A DNA stretch of 64,000 bases from Lasioglossum baleicum (lineage: Eukaryota; Arthropoda; Insecta; Hymenoptera; Halictidae). The translations under genes were made by a program, and so were the position numbers. The stretch spans positions 37,072 to 101,071 of the forward strand of contig NW_027469561.1 in the NCBI RefSeq assembly GCF_051020765.1, read 5' to 3'. Under the pieces are notes generated by a model, which had not been told where the DNA came from, made no database searches, and saw nothing but the letters and a program-made list of their open reading frames with translations. Of this stretch, positions 52,401 through 64,000 are shown piece after piece (position 1 is the stretch's first letter; each line of letters opens with the position of its first letter).

Positions 52401-54003
52401 ATCACAGTTGGGAATGTCCTCCTACGAATTGGCTCTTTACTTTAATTTCATACCGTGAATTAACGTGTGTGGTGCCAATACTGTTCTGCGGATTAGATCC
52501 CAGAATACCTGGTTTGACTTTCGGAATCACTGGAAAGATGAGGTTATTGACATAACCGTTCGCCCCTCACGGGCGGTGGTATTGTTCTCGATCGGTTTGA
52601 CACTCGATCTTCTAATTCATACATGGAGTTAAGGAACCCTTCAATAAAATGAAGACTAATTTCTTTCTGTGAACACGAAGTTATACTCTCGGTGAAGCGG
52701 GTGATGTTCGCGGAAGGAAAGGTCTTCAGTAAACCGTTTGATTTTATAGCAACTGGTAACGTCTCTCAAACGGGGTGACCATCTATCTTAATATTCAAAC
52801 CGTGAAGTAAGGTGTCCATTTCCAATACTGTTCAGCCGATTTACTCCCGGAATACCTCGTTTGGATATCGGAATCGCTGGACAGTTGAAGCTATTGACTT
52901 AGCCGTTCGTGTCTTACACAATGTGATAACGTTCTCGAGCTGTTTGACCATCGATATTCTAAATTCATACTAAAATTAACGTCACCGTCACTAAAATGTA
53001 TTATAATTTGATCCCCTGAACAGGAAGTCATACTCTTGACAAAGCGGGTTTATTTTTCAGAGGGTAAAGTCTTCAGTAAAATGCTTGACATTATAGCAAT
53101 TGGTAATAATCTCATACGTATTCACGATATACTCAAAATATTCAAACTGTGAATGAATGTGTCTCTGGCTAATACTCCTCAGCGGATTAACTTCCGGAAT
53201 GCCTGGCTTGGGTCTCGGAGTCACAGGGTTCGTTGAGCGATTGACTTAGCTGTGCGGCTCTCAAGAAAATTGTAACGTGATCGAGCGGCACGACTCTCGG
53301 TCTGCTTATTGATTTACGCGATTTTGGTGTCCATCTGCTACAATTCCTCCCGTTCAATAAAGTGGGCATTAAGTTAGTCCATCGCTGCATCGGGTTATCA
53401 TCTCGGAAGGTACGGGCTTCGGTGAAAAGTTAGGCTCGATACCAATAATAGGTGACGTGGTACAATTGTGTCACTGTGTACTTTAATACTGATACCGCGA
53501 AGTAGGGTTATTAATGCCGATACTATACAGCGGATTTAATCTCGAAATACCTTGTTGGACTTCCGAAATCACAGAATAGGTGTAGCTATTGAATTAGCCG
53601 TTCGATTCCGAAGAAGGTGGTTCCAATCAGGAACGGTTTGACCCTCGATCTTTGCAGATAATTCATGAAACTATGGCGCCCGTCACTAAAATGTTTACTA
53701 ATGTGTTTCTCTGAACACGACGTTATACTGCTGCTGCAGCGGGTTAGGTTCTCTGAAGGTAAGGACTTCGGAAATAGGTTTAACCGTATACCAATATGCA
53801 ACGTTCAATAACGGTTTGACGTTGTAATTAAATAATCATTCCATGAATTAAAGTGTCTTTTGTCAATACTGTACAGCGGATTTACTCCAGGAATACCTGG
53901 CTCGACTTTCGGGATCACAGGATTGGTGATGCTACTGTCTTAGCCGTTCGATTTTGTTGCGTTTTCCAAATGTTTGACACTCGATCCTATTATTCATACA
54001 TGG
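46424..54003 (+). repeat. 345-bp satellite, forward block 6 (~22 units)
   Basis: A long forward run with fairly even spacing. Class B half-units lie near 47840, 48190, 51290, 51970 and 52320, class C near 49900-50060, class D near 47163, 50630 and 52690, and class E near 50930. A class F segment lies near 51235-51290. A 13-bp duplication lies at 47567, and a small deletion near 51690 removes the GGAAGGTAAGGCC segment. Ends at CATTCATACATG, followed by reverse GAGTCATACCACCGG. Confidence 0.89.
47567..47591 (+). repeat. 13-bp tandem duplication
   Basis: ATATAGCATATGC is followed directly by ATATAGCAAAGC, between the usual TTTATACCAATTGG position and the following CTCTCAAAC. A single-copy slippage duplication inside one satellite unit. 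Confidence 0.7.
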
Positions 54004-57000
54004 AGTCATACCACCGGACAACATTATTAATCAAAATAAAGTAATTCCTTAAATCTGTACCTTACCTTCCGAGGAACTATCCCGCTGCAGCGAGAGTCTA
54101 TATTAGTTTTCACGGAAACAAATCGGTAGACATTTCAGCAGGCGGACACCTAAGTTTCACGTATGAATAGCAAAATCGAGAGTCAAGCTGTTCGAGAATG
54201 TTACCATCCTTTTTTAGAGTCGTACTGCTATCTCAATAGCTTCACAGACATTCTTACTGACCAGGAATTCCTACAGTCCATCCGCTGCATAGTATTGGCA
54301 ATAGACACCTTAATTTACAGTAAAAATAGTACAGTACTGAATCATACCGTTGTAAAACTTTACCTACTGGTATAGTGACAAACATTTTACAGAAGGCCTT
54401 ACCTTCCGTGATGCTAATCCGCTGTATTGAGAGTATAGCTTCGTGTTCAGAGAAGCAAGTTGGTATACGATTTATGACGGGCACCTTATTTTAATTTTTG
54501 AGTTTGAGGGCAGATGGAAAAACCGTTCGAGATCGTTACCACCTTCTTTGAAAATCGAACGGCTAAGTGAGTAGCTTCAACCTATCCCGAGATTCCGGGA
54601 TTCAAACTAGGTATTGCGGGAGTAAATCGGCTGAACGGTATTGGCAATAGACACCTTAATTCACTGTTGTGCAATGTAGAGCGTCAAACCGTAAGAGAGC
54701 ATTACCAATTGGTATAAAGTCGAACGTTTTATCGAAAGCCTTACCTTCCGCGAAACAGACCAGCTTCATCTGGTGTATAAGTTCGAGTTCACGAAAAGAA
54801 ATTATTCTTCATTTCAGTGACGGGCACCTTAATTTCATTATGAATAAAATGATCGAGGTCAAGCCGCTCAGGAACGTTGCTACCTGCTGTGAGAGGCGAT
54901 CGGCAGTGTGAATAGCCTCACGTATCCTGTGATTGGACGAGGCATACCAGCTATTCGGGGAAGAAATCCGCTGATCTGTATCGGCAATTGACACCTTAAT
55001 TCACGGTCCGAATTATAACGTACAGCGTCACACCGTCTGCGAATGTTATCAATTGATATAAAGTAAATCGGTTTACCGATGGCTCTAACTACCACGATCC
55101 TCACCAGCTTCATGAAAAGTATAACTTTGTGATCAGAGAAAGAAGCTAGTACTCGTTCCAGTGACGTGCTCCTTAGTTTCATGTTTGAATTAGAAGATCG
55201 AGCGGCAAACCGTTGGATAATGTTACCACGTTCTACGAGGGACGACCGGATAATTCAATAGCTACAACTGTCCTATGATTCCGAGAGAAGAACCAGTTAT
55301 ACCGGGAGTAAATCCGCTGTACAGTATTGACAAGAGACACTTTAATTCACGGAATGATTATTAAATTGCAGCGACAAACCGTTATAGAACGTTGCATATA
55401 GGTATACGGTCAAACCTATTTCCGAAGTACTTACCATCAGAGAATATATCCCGCTATATCGAGAGTATAACTTCGTGTATAGAGAAAGAAATTGCTATAC
55501 ACTTTAGTGACAGGCACCTCAACTACATGTATGAATTGCATGATTGAGGGTCAAACCTTTCGGTACCGTTACCACATTCCTAACAACCGTAAGGCTAAGA
55601 CAATACTTTCATCTATGCCGTGATTCCGCTATTCAAACCAGGTATTCCGGGAGAAGAACCACTGTACAGTATTGGCATTATACACCCTATTTTACAGTAT
55701 AAACAGTGGTATAGTGATTGGAGCCATCATAGAACGTTACCTAGTGGTTTAGGTTCAAACTTTTTACCGGATACCTTACCCTCCGAGAACCTATCCCGCC
55801 GTAGCGACTGTCTCGAAAATGTTTGCGGAAACAAGCTAGGACACACTGTAACGGACGGACACCACATGATTGTGTGTGAATATCAGCATCGAGAGTCAAA
55901 GCGTCTGAGAACGTTACCACCTTCATTGGGAGTTGTGTGGCGTCAACATCTTCATCTCTCCTCTGCTTAGGAGTGTCAAACCATGTTATCCTGTAGTTAA
56001 TCCGTTGAATAGATTTGGAAGTAGACACCTTAATTCGGGGTATGTGTATTAACGCAGTGAGTCAAACCGTGGAAGAAATTAACCAATTCGTACAATGTGA
56101 TTATTCTTACAGAATACATTTCCATAGGAGAACCTAACCCAGCGCAGCGAGTGCCTAGCTTAATATTCACGGAATCAAATTAGTAACCATTGTAGCAGAC
56201 GAACACGTCATTTTCATATATGAATAGTAAATCGAGCGTCAAACATTACGAGACCGTTACCACTCCCTTTTAGAGTCGAACGGCAAAGTCTGTAGCTTCA
56301 CCTATCCTGTGACTACGAAAATCAAGCCGGGTATTCCGGGAGTAAATGCGCCGAATATTATCGGCCAGAGAAACGTTAATTCTCGGTTTGAATACAAGTG
56401 TAGAGCGTCAAAACGATTTAGAACATTACCAATTTCTATAATGTCAAACATTTACCGATGGCGTTCACTTCCGCGAATCACACCGGCTTCAACAAGAATA
56501 TAACTCCGTGTTCAGAGAAGGGACTTATTCTTCATTTGAGTCACGAGCACCTCATCGTCATATATGAATTAGAAGATCGAGGGTGAAACCACTAGAGAAC
56601 GTTCCTACCCTCTTTGAGTGACGAACGGATAAGTCAATAGCTCCTTCTACCTGTGATTCCGTGAGTAGAAGAAGCATATCCTCGAGAAAAGTCGCTAAAT
56701 ACTATTGCAAATGCACACGTTAATTCGCGGTATGAAGTTAAGGTAGAGAGTCAAGCCGTGGGATAACAGTAACAATTGGCATGCTGTAGTGATTCCTTTG
56801 CGTGGTTTTCACAGGAACAGATGAGTAGACATTTTAGCAGGCGGACACATTACTTTCATGTACGACTAGAAAAATCGATAGTCAAACCGTTCGAGAACGA
56901 TCCCACCTTCCTTGAGGGTCCAAGGGCTGCGTCAACAGCTGCACCTATATTTATGATTCTGAGCGTCCGCTGAACATTATTGGCAATAGACACATTAATT

Positions 57001-59232
57001 CACGGTTTGAAAGATGAAGCAGAGCGTCAATCCATTTGAGAACCATTCCAATTGCTATAAAGTCAAACGTTTTACCAATGACGGTGCCTTCCGAGAATAT
57101 AACTTCGTGTTCAAAGAAAGAAATTAGTATTCATTTCTGTGACGGGCCTCTTAACGTCATGTATGAATTAGAAGATCCATGCTCAAACAGCTCGAAAATG
57201 TTAGCACCCTCTTTGAGAGTGAGGCGGATAAGTCCATGGCGCCCCCATACTGTGATTCCGAGACTCAATCCAGGTATTCCGGGAGTAAATCAGCTGAACT
57301 GTATTGGCAATACACACTTCAATTCACGGTTTGAATGTTAAAGTAGAGCAACACTAATTTTGAGCTCGTTTCCAATTGGTATAAAATCAAACGCCTTAAT
57401 GATGTCCTCACCCATCGAAAGCATAACCCACTGTATCCCGAGTATAACATCGTGTTCAGAGGTGCGAATTGATATACATTTTAGTGACGGGCACCTTAAT
57501 TTCATGTCTTAATTAGAAGATCGAGGGTCAAACTGTACGAGAACATTAGCACCTTCTGTGAGGGACGGACGACAAAGTCAATAACTTCACCTATGCATTG
57601 ATTCCAAGAGTCAACCCAGGTATTCCTGTAGGATATCCGCTGGAGAGTACTGGCAATTGTCACCTTAATTCACGGTTCTAATATTAAAGGAGAGTTGCAA
57701 ACCGTTGTAGACACTACCTATTCGCGAAGAGTCAAAATTTGTTCGAAGGCCTTAAATTACGAGAAGACCAACTCTATGTAGGAGGTGCCTTGCTTAGTGT
57801 CCATGGAAACATATATGTAGACATCTTAGTGACGGGCACCATTATTTCATTTATGATATTATATGATCCAGGATCAAACCGATCAAGAACGTTAGCACCA
57901 TTTTTGGGTGTCGAACAGCCATGTCTATAGCGTCATCTATCCTGTGATTCCGAGCGTCAATCCAGGCATTCCAGGAGAACATTCGCTGAAAGGTATTGGC
58001 AATAGACAAATTAATTCACGGTTTGATTATAAATGTAACACGTCAAATCATTATATAACGTTACCTATTCGTATAGGGATAAACATTTTATGTCAGGCCT
58101 ATCATTCCGAGAAGCACAACCCGCTCTAGGGAGTGCACAGCTTATTACTCATGGGATCAAATTAGCAGACATCTTGGCAGACGGACAACTGATTTTCATG
58201 TACGAGTGGCGAAGTGGCGAGAGTAGAACATTTGGAGCACGATCCCATCTGCTTTGAGAGCCCAACTGCTCAGACAATAGCTGCACTTTTTTGTGATTCC
58301 GAGGGACAGACCAGGTATTCCTGGATTCAATACGCTGAACACTATTTTTAATGTAATCCGATGATCTCGGTTTGCATATTAATGTAGAGCACCAATCCGT
58401 TTGATAATATTACCAATTGGTATAAAGTTAGACATTTTATGGAATGTCATACCCTCCGAAATCCTAATACCCACTATCGAGAGTAACACATGGCGTTCAG
58501 AGGTAGAAATTATTATACATTTTATCAGGCGGACAAGCAGTTTTCATGTAAGAATAACAGAATCGAGTGTCAAACAATTCGAGAAAGTTACAACATTCTT
58601 TGTCATTCGAACGGCTATGTCATTATCTTCATACATCCTGTGATTCCGAAAGTTTATCCAGATATTCCGCGAGTAAATGCGCTGTACAGTATTGATAAAA
58701 AATACCATAATTCACGGATTGAATATTAAAATGGAGCGTCACAACCGTATGAGATAATAACAACTGCTAAAAATTCAAACGTTTTACCGAATGCCTTTGT
58801 GACCGAGATGCTAACTCGCCATATCGAGAGTATAGCTTGGAGTATAGGGAAACACATTAGTATACAACTTAGTCACGTCACCTTAAATTCACGTATGAAT
58901 TTGAAGTTCGATGGTGAAACCGTTCGAGTCCGTCACGGCCGTCTATGAGATTGGATCTACTTAGTCAGTTGATACAGATACCCTGTGATTCCGAGAGTCA
59001 AACCGTGTATTCCAGGAGTAAATCCGCTGATCGGTATTAACAATAGACACCTTAATTCACGGTATGAATATCAAATAAGAACGTAAAACCGTTTGAGAAC
59101 ATTGCCAATTAGCATAAGGACTCTCTATTTATCTGATACTTTCCCTTCAGAGAACATAGTCCGCTGTATCGATGGTATAACTTCGTGTTCCGAAATACAA
59201 ATTAGTAGACATTATAGTGGCGGGCTCCATAA
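54004..59232 (-). repeat. 345-bp satellite, reverse block 7 (~15 units)
   Basis: Reverse units with class D features near 54760, 55100 and 56470 (CAGCTTCATC or GGCTTCAACA). A class F unit lies at about 55853-55903 and a class E half-unit near 58850-58890. Short deletions lie near 56965 (TGAGCGTCCGCTGAAC) and 57097 (CCTTCCGAGAATATAACTTC). The block ends around 59232, where CGGGCTCCATAA is followed by forward CACTTCAGGATAGAG. Confidence 0.88.
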
Positions 59233-60058
59233 CACTTCAGGATAGAGTTTGACTCTATAGCATTAGGTTCTACAACGGTATGACCGTCTGCTTCATTTTT
59301 GTCATTTATTGGCCGGAACCACAGGATGCGTGAAGCATTTAACTTAGCCGTTCGACTCACAAAGAAAGTGAAAACGTTCTCGGGCAGATTGTCTTCGGAT
59401 TTTGTAATTCATACATGAAGCTATGGTAATATTGAAATGGATACATATGTGTTTCTCTGGACACGAAGTTATACTATCGATACGGCGGGATAGCTTCACG
59501 GAAGGGAAGGCTTTCGGTAACAGGTTTGACACTATGGGAGTAGGTAATGTTCTTCACCGGTTTGACGATCAGCTTGACAATTCATACCTTGTGTTAAGAT
59601 GTCCGCTGCAAGTACTATACAGTGGATTGTCTCCCTGAATACATTGTTTTGACCCTTGGAATAACCGGGTAGGTGCAGCTGTTGGTCAAGAGGTATGGTT
59701 CTCGAAGCAGGTGGGAACGTTGTAGGACGATTTAAGGGTCCCTATTCTAATTTGTGCATGAAATTAAGGTGTACATCACTAAAATGCGTACTAATTTGTT
59801 TCCTTGGACACGACATTATTATCTCCACACAGTGAGATGTGTTGTCAGAAGGTAAGGCCTTCGGTAAAAAGAGTATCTGTATACCAATTGATAATGATCT
59901 CCGACAGATTGACTCTCTACGTTAATGTTCATACCGTGAATTATGATGTCAATTGCCTATATAATTTAGCCGATATATTCCCGCAATGACTGGTATGAAT
60001 CTCGTCATCACAGGATAGGTGAAGCTATCGACGCAGCTGCGCCACTCTCATAGAAGGT

Positions 60059-60401
60059 GGTAACGATCTCGAAGGGTTTGACACTCTATCACCTAATTCT
60101 TGGACGAATTTGAGGTGCCGTCACTAAACTGTATAATATTGTGTTTCCCTAAACACGTAGGTATACTCTCGATACAGCGGGTTATCTTCTCGGACGAATG
60201 GCATTCGGTAAAACGATGGACCCTATATCAATTGGTAACGTTCTCATTCGGTTTGACGATTTTCTGTTATAGTCAATCCGCGAATTAAGGTGTCCATTGC
60301 CAAAATTCTTCAGCGAACTTTATCTTGGAATACCAAGTTTGACTCTCGGAATCGCAGGATAGGTGAAGCCATTGACTTAGCAGTTTGTCGCTCACAGAAG
60401 G
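60059..60401 (+). repeat. Representative unit showing the dimer structure (343 bp)
   Basis: A well-preserved example of one repeat unit. The first half-unit, 60059-60233 (175 bp), starts GGTAACGATCTCGAAGGGTT. The second, 60234-60401 (168 bp), starts GGTAACGTTCTCATTCGGTT. In my eye-made consensus the first 59 bases of the two halves match at about 46 positions, including the shared start and a shared ATTAAGGTG at positions 51-59; the remainder aligns more weakly. The next unit starts GGCAACGTTCCTGAACGG at 60402. This copy is class E: it has GTGCCGTCAC, one base shorter than the usual GTGCCCGTCAC, and GTGTTTCCCTAAACACGTAG. Confidence 0.85.
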
Positions 60402-62054
60402 TGGCAACGTTCCTGAACGGTATGACTCTCGATCTCCTATGTCATTCGTGAAACTAAGCTGCCCGGCACTCAAATTTATACTACTTTGTATGTCTTAACA
60501 CGAAGTCAAACTCTCGATACAGCGGGTTAGCTCCTCGGAAGATTAGGCCTTCGCTATAAACTTTGACTCTATATCAATGCGTTACGTCCTGCAAAGGTTT
60601 GACTCTGAACATTAATATTTATTCCATGAAATAGGGTGTACGATGCCAATACTGTACAGCGGATGTACACCTGGAATTCTAGTCTCGTTCGGTTTGACGT
60701 CCGATCTTCTAATTCATACATGAAATTAAGGTGCCCGTCTATAATATGTCTATTTATATTTTTGCATGAACACGAAGTAGAGCGCCCCGTACAGAGGGTT
60801 GGTTTCTTCTGATGGTAGGTCCTTCGGTACAACCTTTGGCTCTATGCGAATAGGTACCGTTATACAATGTTTTGACTGCGAACTTTAATATTCATACTGT
60901 GAATTGAGGTGCCGTATGCTAATACTGTACCGCGGAATTACACTCGGAATACCTGGTTTGTCTTCCGGAATCTCAGGATTGGTGAAGCTAGTGACTTAGC
61001 CGTTCGTCTTTCACAGAAGGTCGCAAGCTTATCGTGCGGTTTGACACTCGATCATTTAATTCGTACATGAAGTTAATGTGCCCGTCGCTGAAATGAATAC
61101 TAATTATTTTCAGTGAACCTGATCTTATTCTCTCGATGAAGCCGGTGTAGTTCGCAGAAGATATGGCCTCTCGATCGGTTTCTCCCTCTACATTAACATT
61201 CAAGCAGTGAATTATGGTGTCTACTCCAATGCTGTTCAGCCTATTCACTCCCTGAGTAGTTGGCTTGTGTCTCGAAATCACAAGTGGGAGGAAGCTATTG
61301 ACTTAGCTGTGCATCGCGCAAAAAAGGTGGTAACGCTCTCCAACGGTTTGACTCTCGATCCTCATACTCATACATGAAATTAAGGTGCCCGTCAGTAAAG
61401 CGTATTGTAATCTGTTCCTCTGAAAACGATGTTATATTCTCGATTTAATGCGTTCGGCTTTTGGAGGGTAAGGGATTCAGTAAAACGTTTAACTTTATTC
61501 CAATTGCCAACGTTCGCAAACGGATTGACTCTGTACCTTAATATTACACCATGAAATAGGGTGTCCATAGCCAATTCTGTTCAGCGGATTTACTTCAGGA
61601 ATACATGTCTTGTCTCTTGGAATCTTGGAATAGGTGAGGCTATTGACTTAGCCGTCCTTCTCTCAATGAATGTCCTAACGTTCTCGAAGGGTCTGACACT
61701 CCATCTTCTAATTCATATATCAAAATAAGGTACGCCTCTCCTATAATGTCTACATATTCGCTCCTGTAATCCCAAAACAAGACAATCCCTACGGCGGCAT
61801 GCGTTCTCTGAATGTAAGGTATAGGTTAAAAAGAATGACTTTCCACCAATTGGGTATATCCTCCGACGGTTTGACTCTCAACCATAATATTCATGCTATG
61901 AATTACGGTATCTATTGCCGAAATTGTTTAGCGTATTTATGCCTAAAATGCGTGGTTTGACTCTCGCAATCAATAGGAGAAGCTATTGTCTTAGACGTGG
62001 AGCTTTCAAAGAAGGTGGAATCGTTCTGCAACGGTTTCACTATCGATCTTGCTT

Positions 62055-62076
62055 ATTAGAAACATATTAGAAACAG
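62055..62076 (+). repeat. 11-bp tandem duplication
   Basis: ATTAGAAACAT is followed directly by ATTAGAAACAG in the first half-unit, where other copies have a single ATTCATACATGAAA-type segment. A minor local duplication. Confidence 0.65.
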
Positions 62077-64000
62077 AGCTGTTCGTGTACTAAAAATCTA
62101 ATGATTGGTTTCACTGGCACTAAGTATGAAACTCGATACAGCGGGTTAGGTTCCAGGAAGGTAAGGTATTCGTTAAATAGTATGACTTTTAAAAAATAGG
62201 TTATGTTCTACAACGAATTGACTGTGAAATTTAATATTGAAACCGTGAATTAACATGTCTAATACAAATACTGTTAAGCGGATTTACGCCTGGAATGCCA
62301 GGATTGACTCTCGGAATCACATCTCTAGGTGATGTTATTGACTCAGCCGTTCGACTCTCAATGAAGGTGGTAATGACCTCGTACGGTTAGACGCTCGATC
62401 TTCTAATTCATATACCATAGTAAGGTATTCCTCTGGTATGATTTCTACTAACTTGGTTCCGTGAGCAGAAATCATGACACTCGCTATGGCGTGATATGTT
62501 CTAGGATGGTATCGTATTCAGTAAAAAGAAAGACTCTATACCAATTGATAATGTTCTCCGACAGATTGGACTTCTACTTTAATATTCATACCCTGAATGA
62601 AGGTGTCTATTTCCAATTCTGCAGAGCGGATTCACTCCCGGAAAAACTGATTTGGCTATCTGAATCACAGGGTAGGTGAAGTTATAGACATGACCTTTCG
62701 ACTCTCGAAAATGGTAGTATCCTGGATCGAGTGGTCTGACCGATAGTCTTCAAATACATACAACAATCTAAGCTTCCCGTCCCTCATGTGTATACCAATA
62801 TGTTTCTCTGGCCAGACAGTTATAAGCCCGATACAGCGGGTTAGCCTCTCGGTAGATATGGCAGCCGATAGAAAGTTCGACTCGATACCAAAAAGTAACG
62901 TTCTACTACGGTTTGACTCTGTTGTTTAATATTTATACCATGCAATAAGGTGTATAATGCCAATAGAGTACAGCAGACTTTCTCCTTCAATGCCTGGTTT
63001 GACCCAAGGTGTCACGGGATATGTGAAGTCATTGACATATACGTTCGACTCCCAAAGAGTACGGTAACATCCTCCAACGATTTGAATGTGGATATTCTTA
63101 TTCATACATGAAATTAAGGTGCCCGTCACTAAAATCTATGCTCACATGCTTCTATGAACACGAAGTTGTACTCTCGATACAGCGGGTTAGATTCACGGAA
63201 TGTAAGGTCTTCGGCAAAATGTTTGGCACTGTACGAATATGTGAAGCTACAAAATGGTTTGATGCGCTGCTTTAATATTCATACTGTGAAATAAGCTCTC
63301 TATTGCCAATACTGGTCAGCGGAATAGTTCCGCAATACCTCGCTTTTTCACTCGAAATGACAAGAAAGGTGAAGCTATTGACTTAACCGTTCGACTCTCA
63401 AATAAGGTGGTAATGTTCTCGAACGCTTTGACCCTTGATCTAGTTCGTCATGCATGTAATTAAGGTGCCATGACTAAATTGAATACCAGTGTCTACCTGT
63501 AATTGTGGTGTTATACTCCCTACAGATCGGGTCTATTTTCCAGAGGGTAAGAAATTCTGTATGACATTATCCCTATAGGAGTAGATAATGCTCTACAACG
63601 GCCTGACGGCCTGTTTTAATATTCAAACCGTGAATAAAGGTGTTTGTCACCAATACTCTTCAGCGGCTTTTCTCCCGGAATAACTGGTGTGACTCTGGGA
63701 ATCGCGGGACGGGTGATGCTATTTGCTCAGCCATTCATCTATCACAGGAGGTGGCAACATTGTCGAGCGGTTTGACCTTCGATGTCATAATCCAAACGTG
63801 ACGGTAAGGTGCACGGCACTGAAATTAACACAAATTTCTTTGTCTGATCACGAATTTATACTCTCGATACAGCGGCTAATTTTTTCGGAGGGTGTGGCCT
63901 TCGGTAAATCGTTTGACTGCATAGCAATTCGTATCAATCTCATAACGGTTTGAGGCCCTACGTTAATATTCAAGCCGTCAATTAATGTGTCAACTGCCAA

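Larger units (their letters stand above)
59233..64000 (+). repeat. 345-bp satellite, forward block 7 (~14 units, runs off the window)
   Basis: Forward units up to the window end. Deletion joints lie near 59290, 60680 (CTGGAATTCTAGTCTCGTTC) and 61170 (TGGCCTCTCGATCGG). Class E is near 60115, class D near 61133, class B near 61760, 62110 and 62455, and class C near 63525-63640. The array shows no sign of ending at either window edge. Confidence 0.9.

Noticed and set aside
1..64000. CRISPR array or bacterial repeat system
   Set aside because: The repeats are ~345 bp, diverged and directly abutting, without short conserved repeats separated by unique spacers, and there are no cas-like genes.
1..64000. 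Primate alpha satellite, because of the ~170-bp half-unit
   Set aside because: The length is similar, but the sequence does not resemble the alpha satellite consensus that I know and the internal dimer organisation differs.
1..64000. tRNA, rRNA, snRNA genes, telomeric repeats or microsatellites
   Set aside because: I saw no cloverleaf-compatible A/B box pair, no rRNA-like conserved core, no telomere hexamer or heptamer runs and no long simple-sequence tract apart from the 11-G run.
1..64000. A previously undescribed multi-gene system hidden in the window
   Set aside because: Apart from the LTR island and its fragment, every stretch I read can be assigned to the satellite in one orientation or the other. 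There is no unassigned segment long enough to hold a gene.

Overview
The window is non-coding, non-bacterial DNA: almost all of it is one old satellite array. From about 1 to 64000 the same ~345-bp unit recurs (roughly 180 copies, by eye). Each unit is a dimer of two related half-units of about 175 and 169 bp. Copies are heavily diverged by substitutions and small indels, and I recognise no protein-coding gene, rRNA, tRNA or CRISPR array. Open frames of 60-134 codons on both strands are by-products of the repeat and are not annotated as genes. The composition suggests a eukaryotic heterochromatic (pericentromeric, subtelomeric or interstitial) region. A solo LTR with TGTCGG-type ends leans towards a plant, perhaps a grass, but that is a low-confidence inference.

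Layout. I call 'forward' the orientation in which the + strand reads motifs such as GAATCACAGGATAGGTGAAG; 'reverse' reads CTTCACCTATCCTGTGATTC. The array is a mosaic of 14 orientation blocks: R 1-265, F 266-1972, R 1973-8692, F 8693-12342, R 12343-14705, F 14706-30067, R 30068-33705, F 33706-35458, R 35459-42027, F 42028-45453, R 45454-46423, F 46424-54003, R 54004-59232, F 59233-64000. Boundaries are by eye and good to about 5-15 bp. Two pairs of switch points (1973 with 30068; 42027 with 46423) share private variants, so inversion junctions were themselves copied within the array.

The only clearly foreign DNA is a GC-rich 521-bp island at 26712-27232. It begins TG, ends CA, has an imperfect 10-bp terminal inverted repeat, and the satellite register implies a 5-bp target duplication, so I read it as a solo LTR. 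A ~50-bp piece matching its first 50 or so bases lies at 29417-29466.

Units fall into several diagnostic sequence classes (called A-F here) that are interspersed on both orientations without an obvious fixed higher-order period. This suggests an ancient, decaying higher-order structure broken by inversions, half-unit deletions and local duplications. I did not find a new molecular system; the noteworthy content is the architecture of the array itself. All consensus, identity and copy-number statements come from reading, not from computation.
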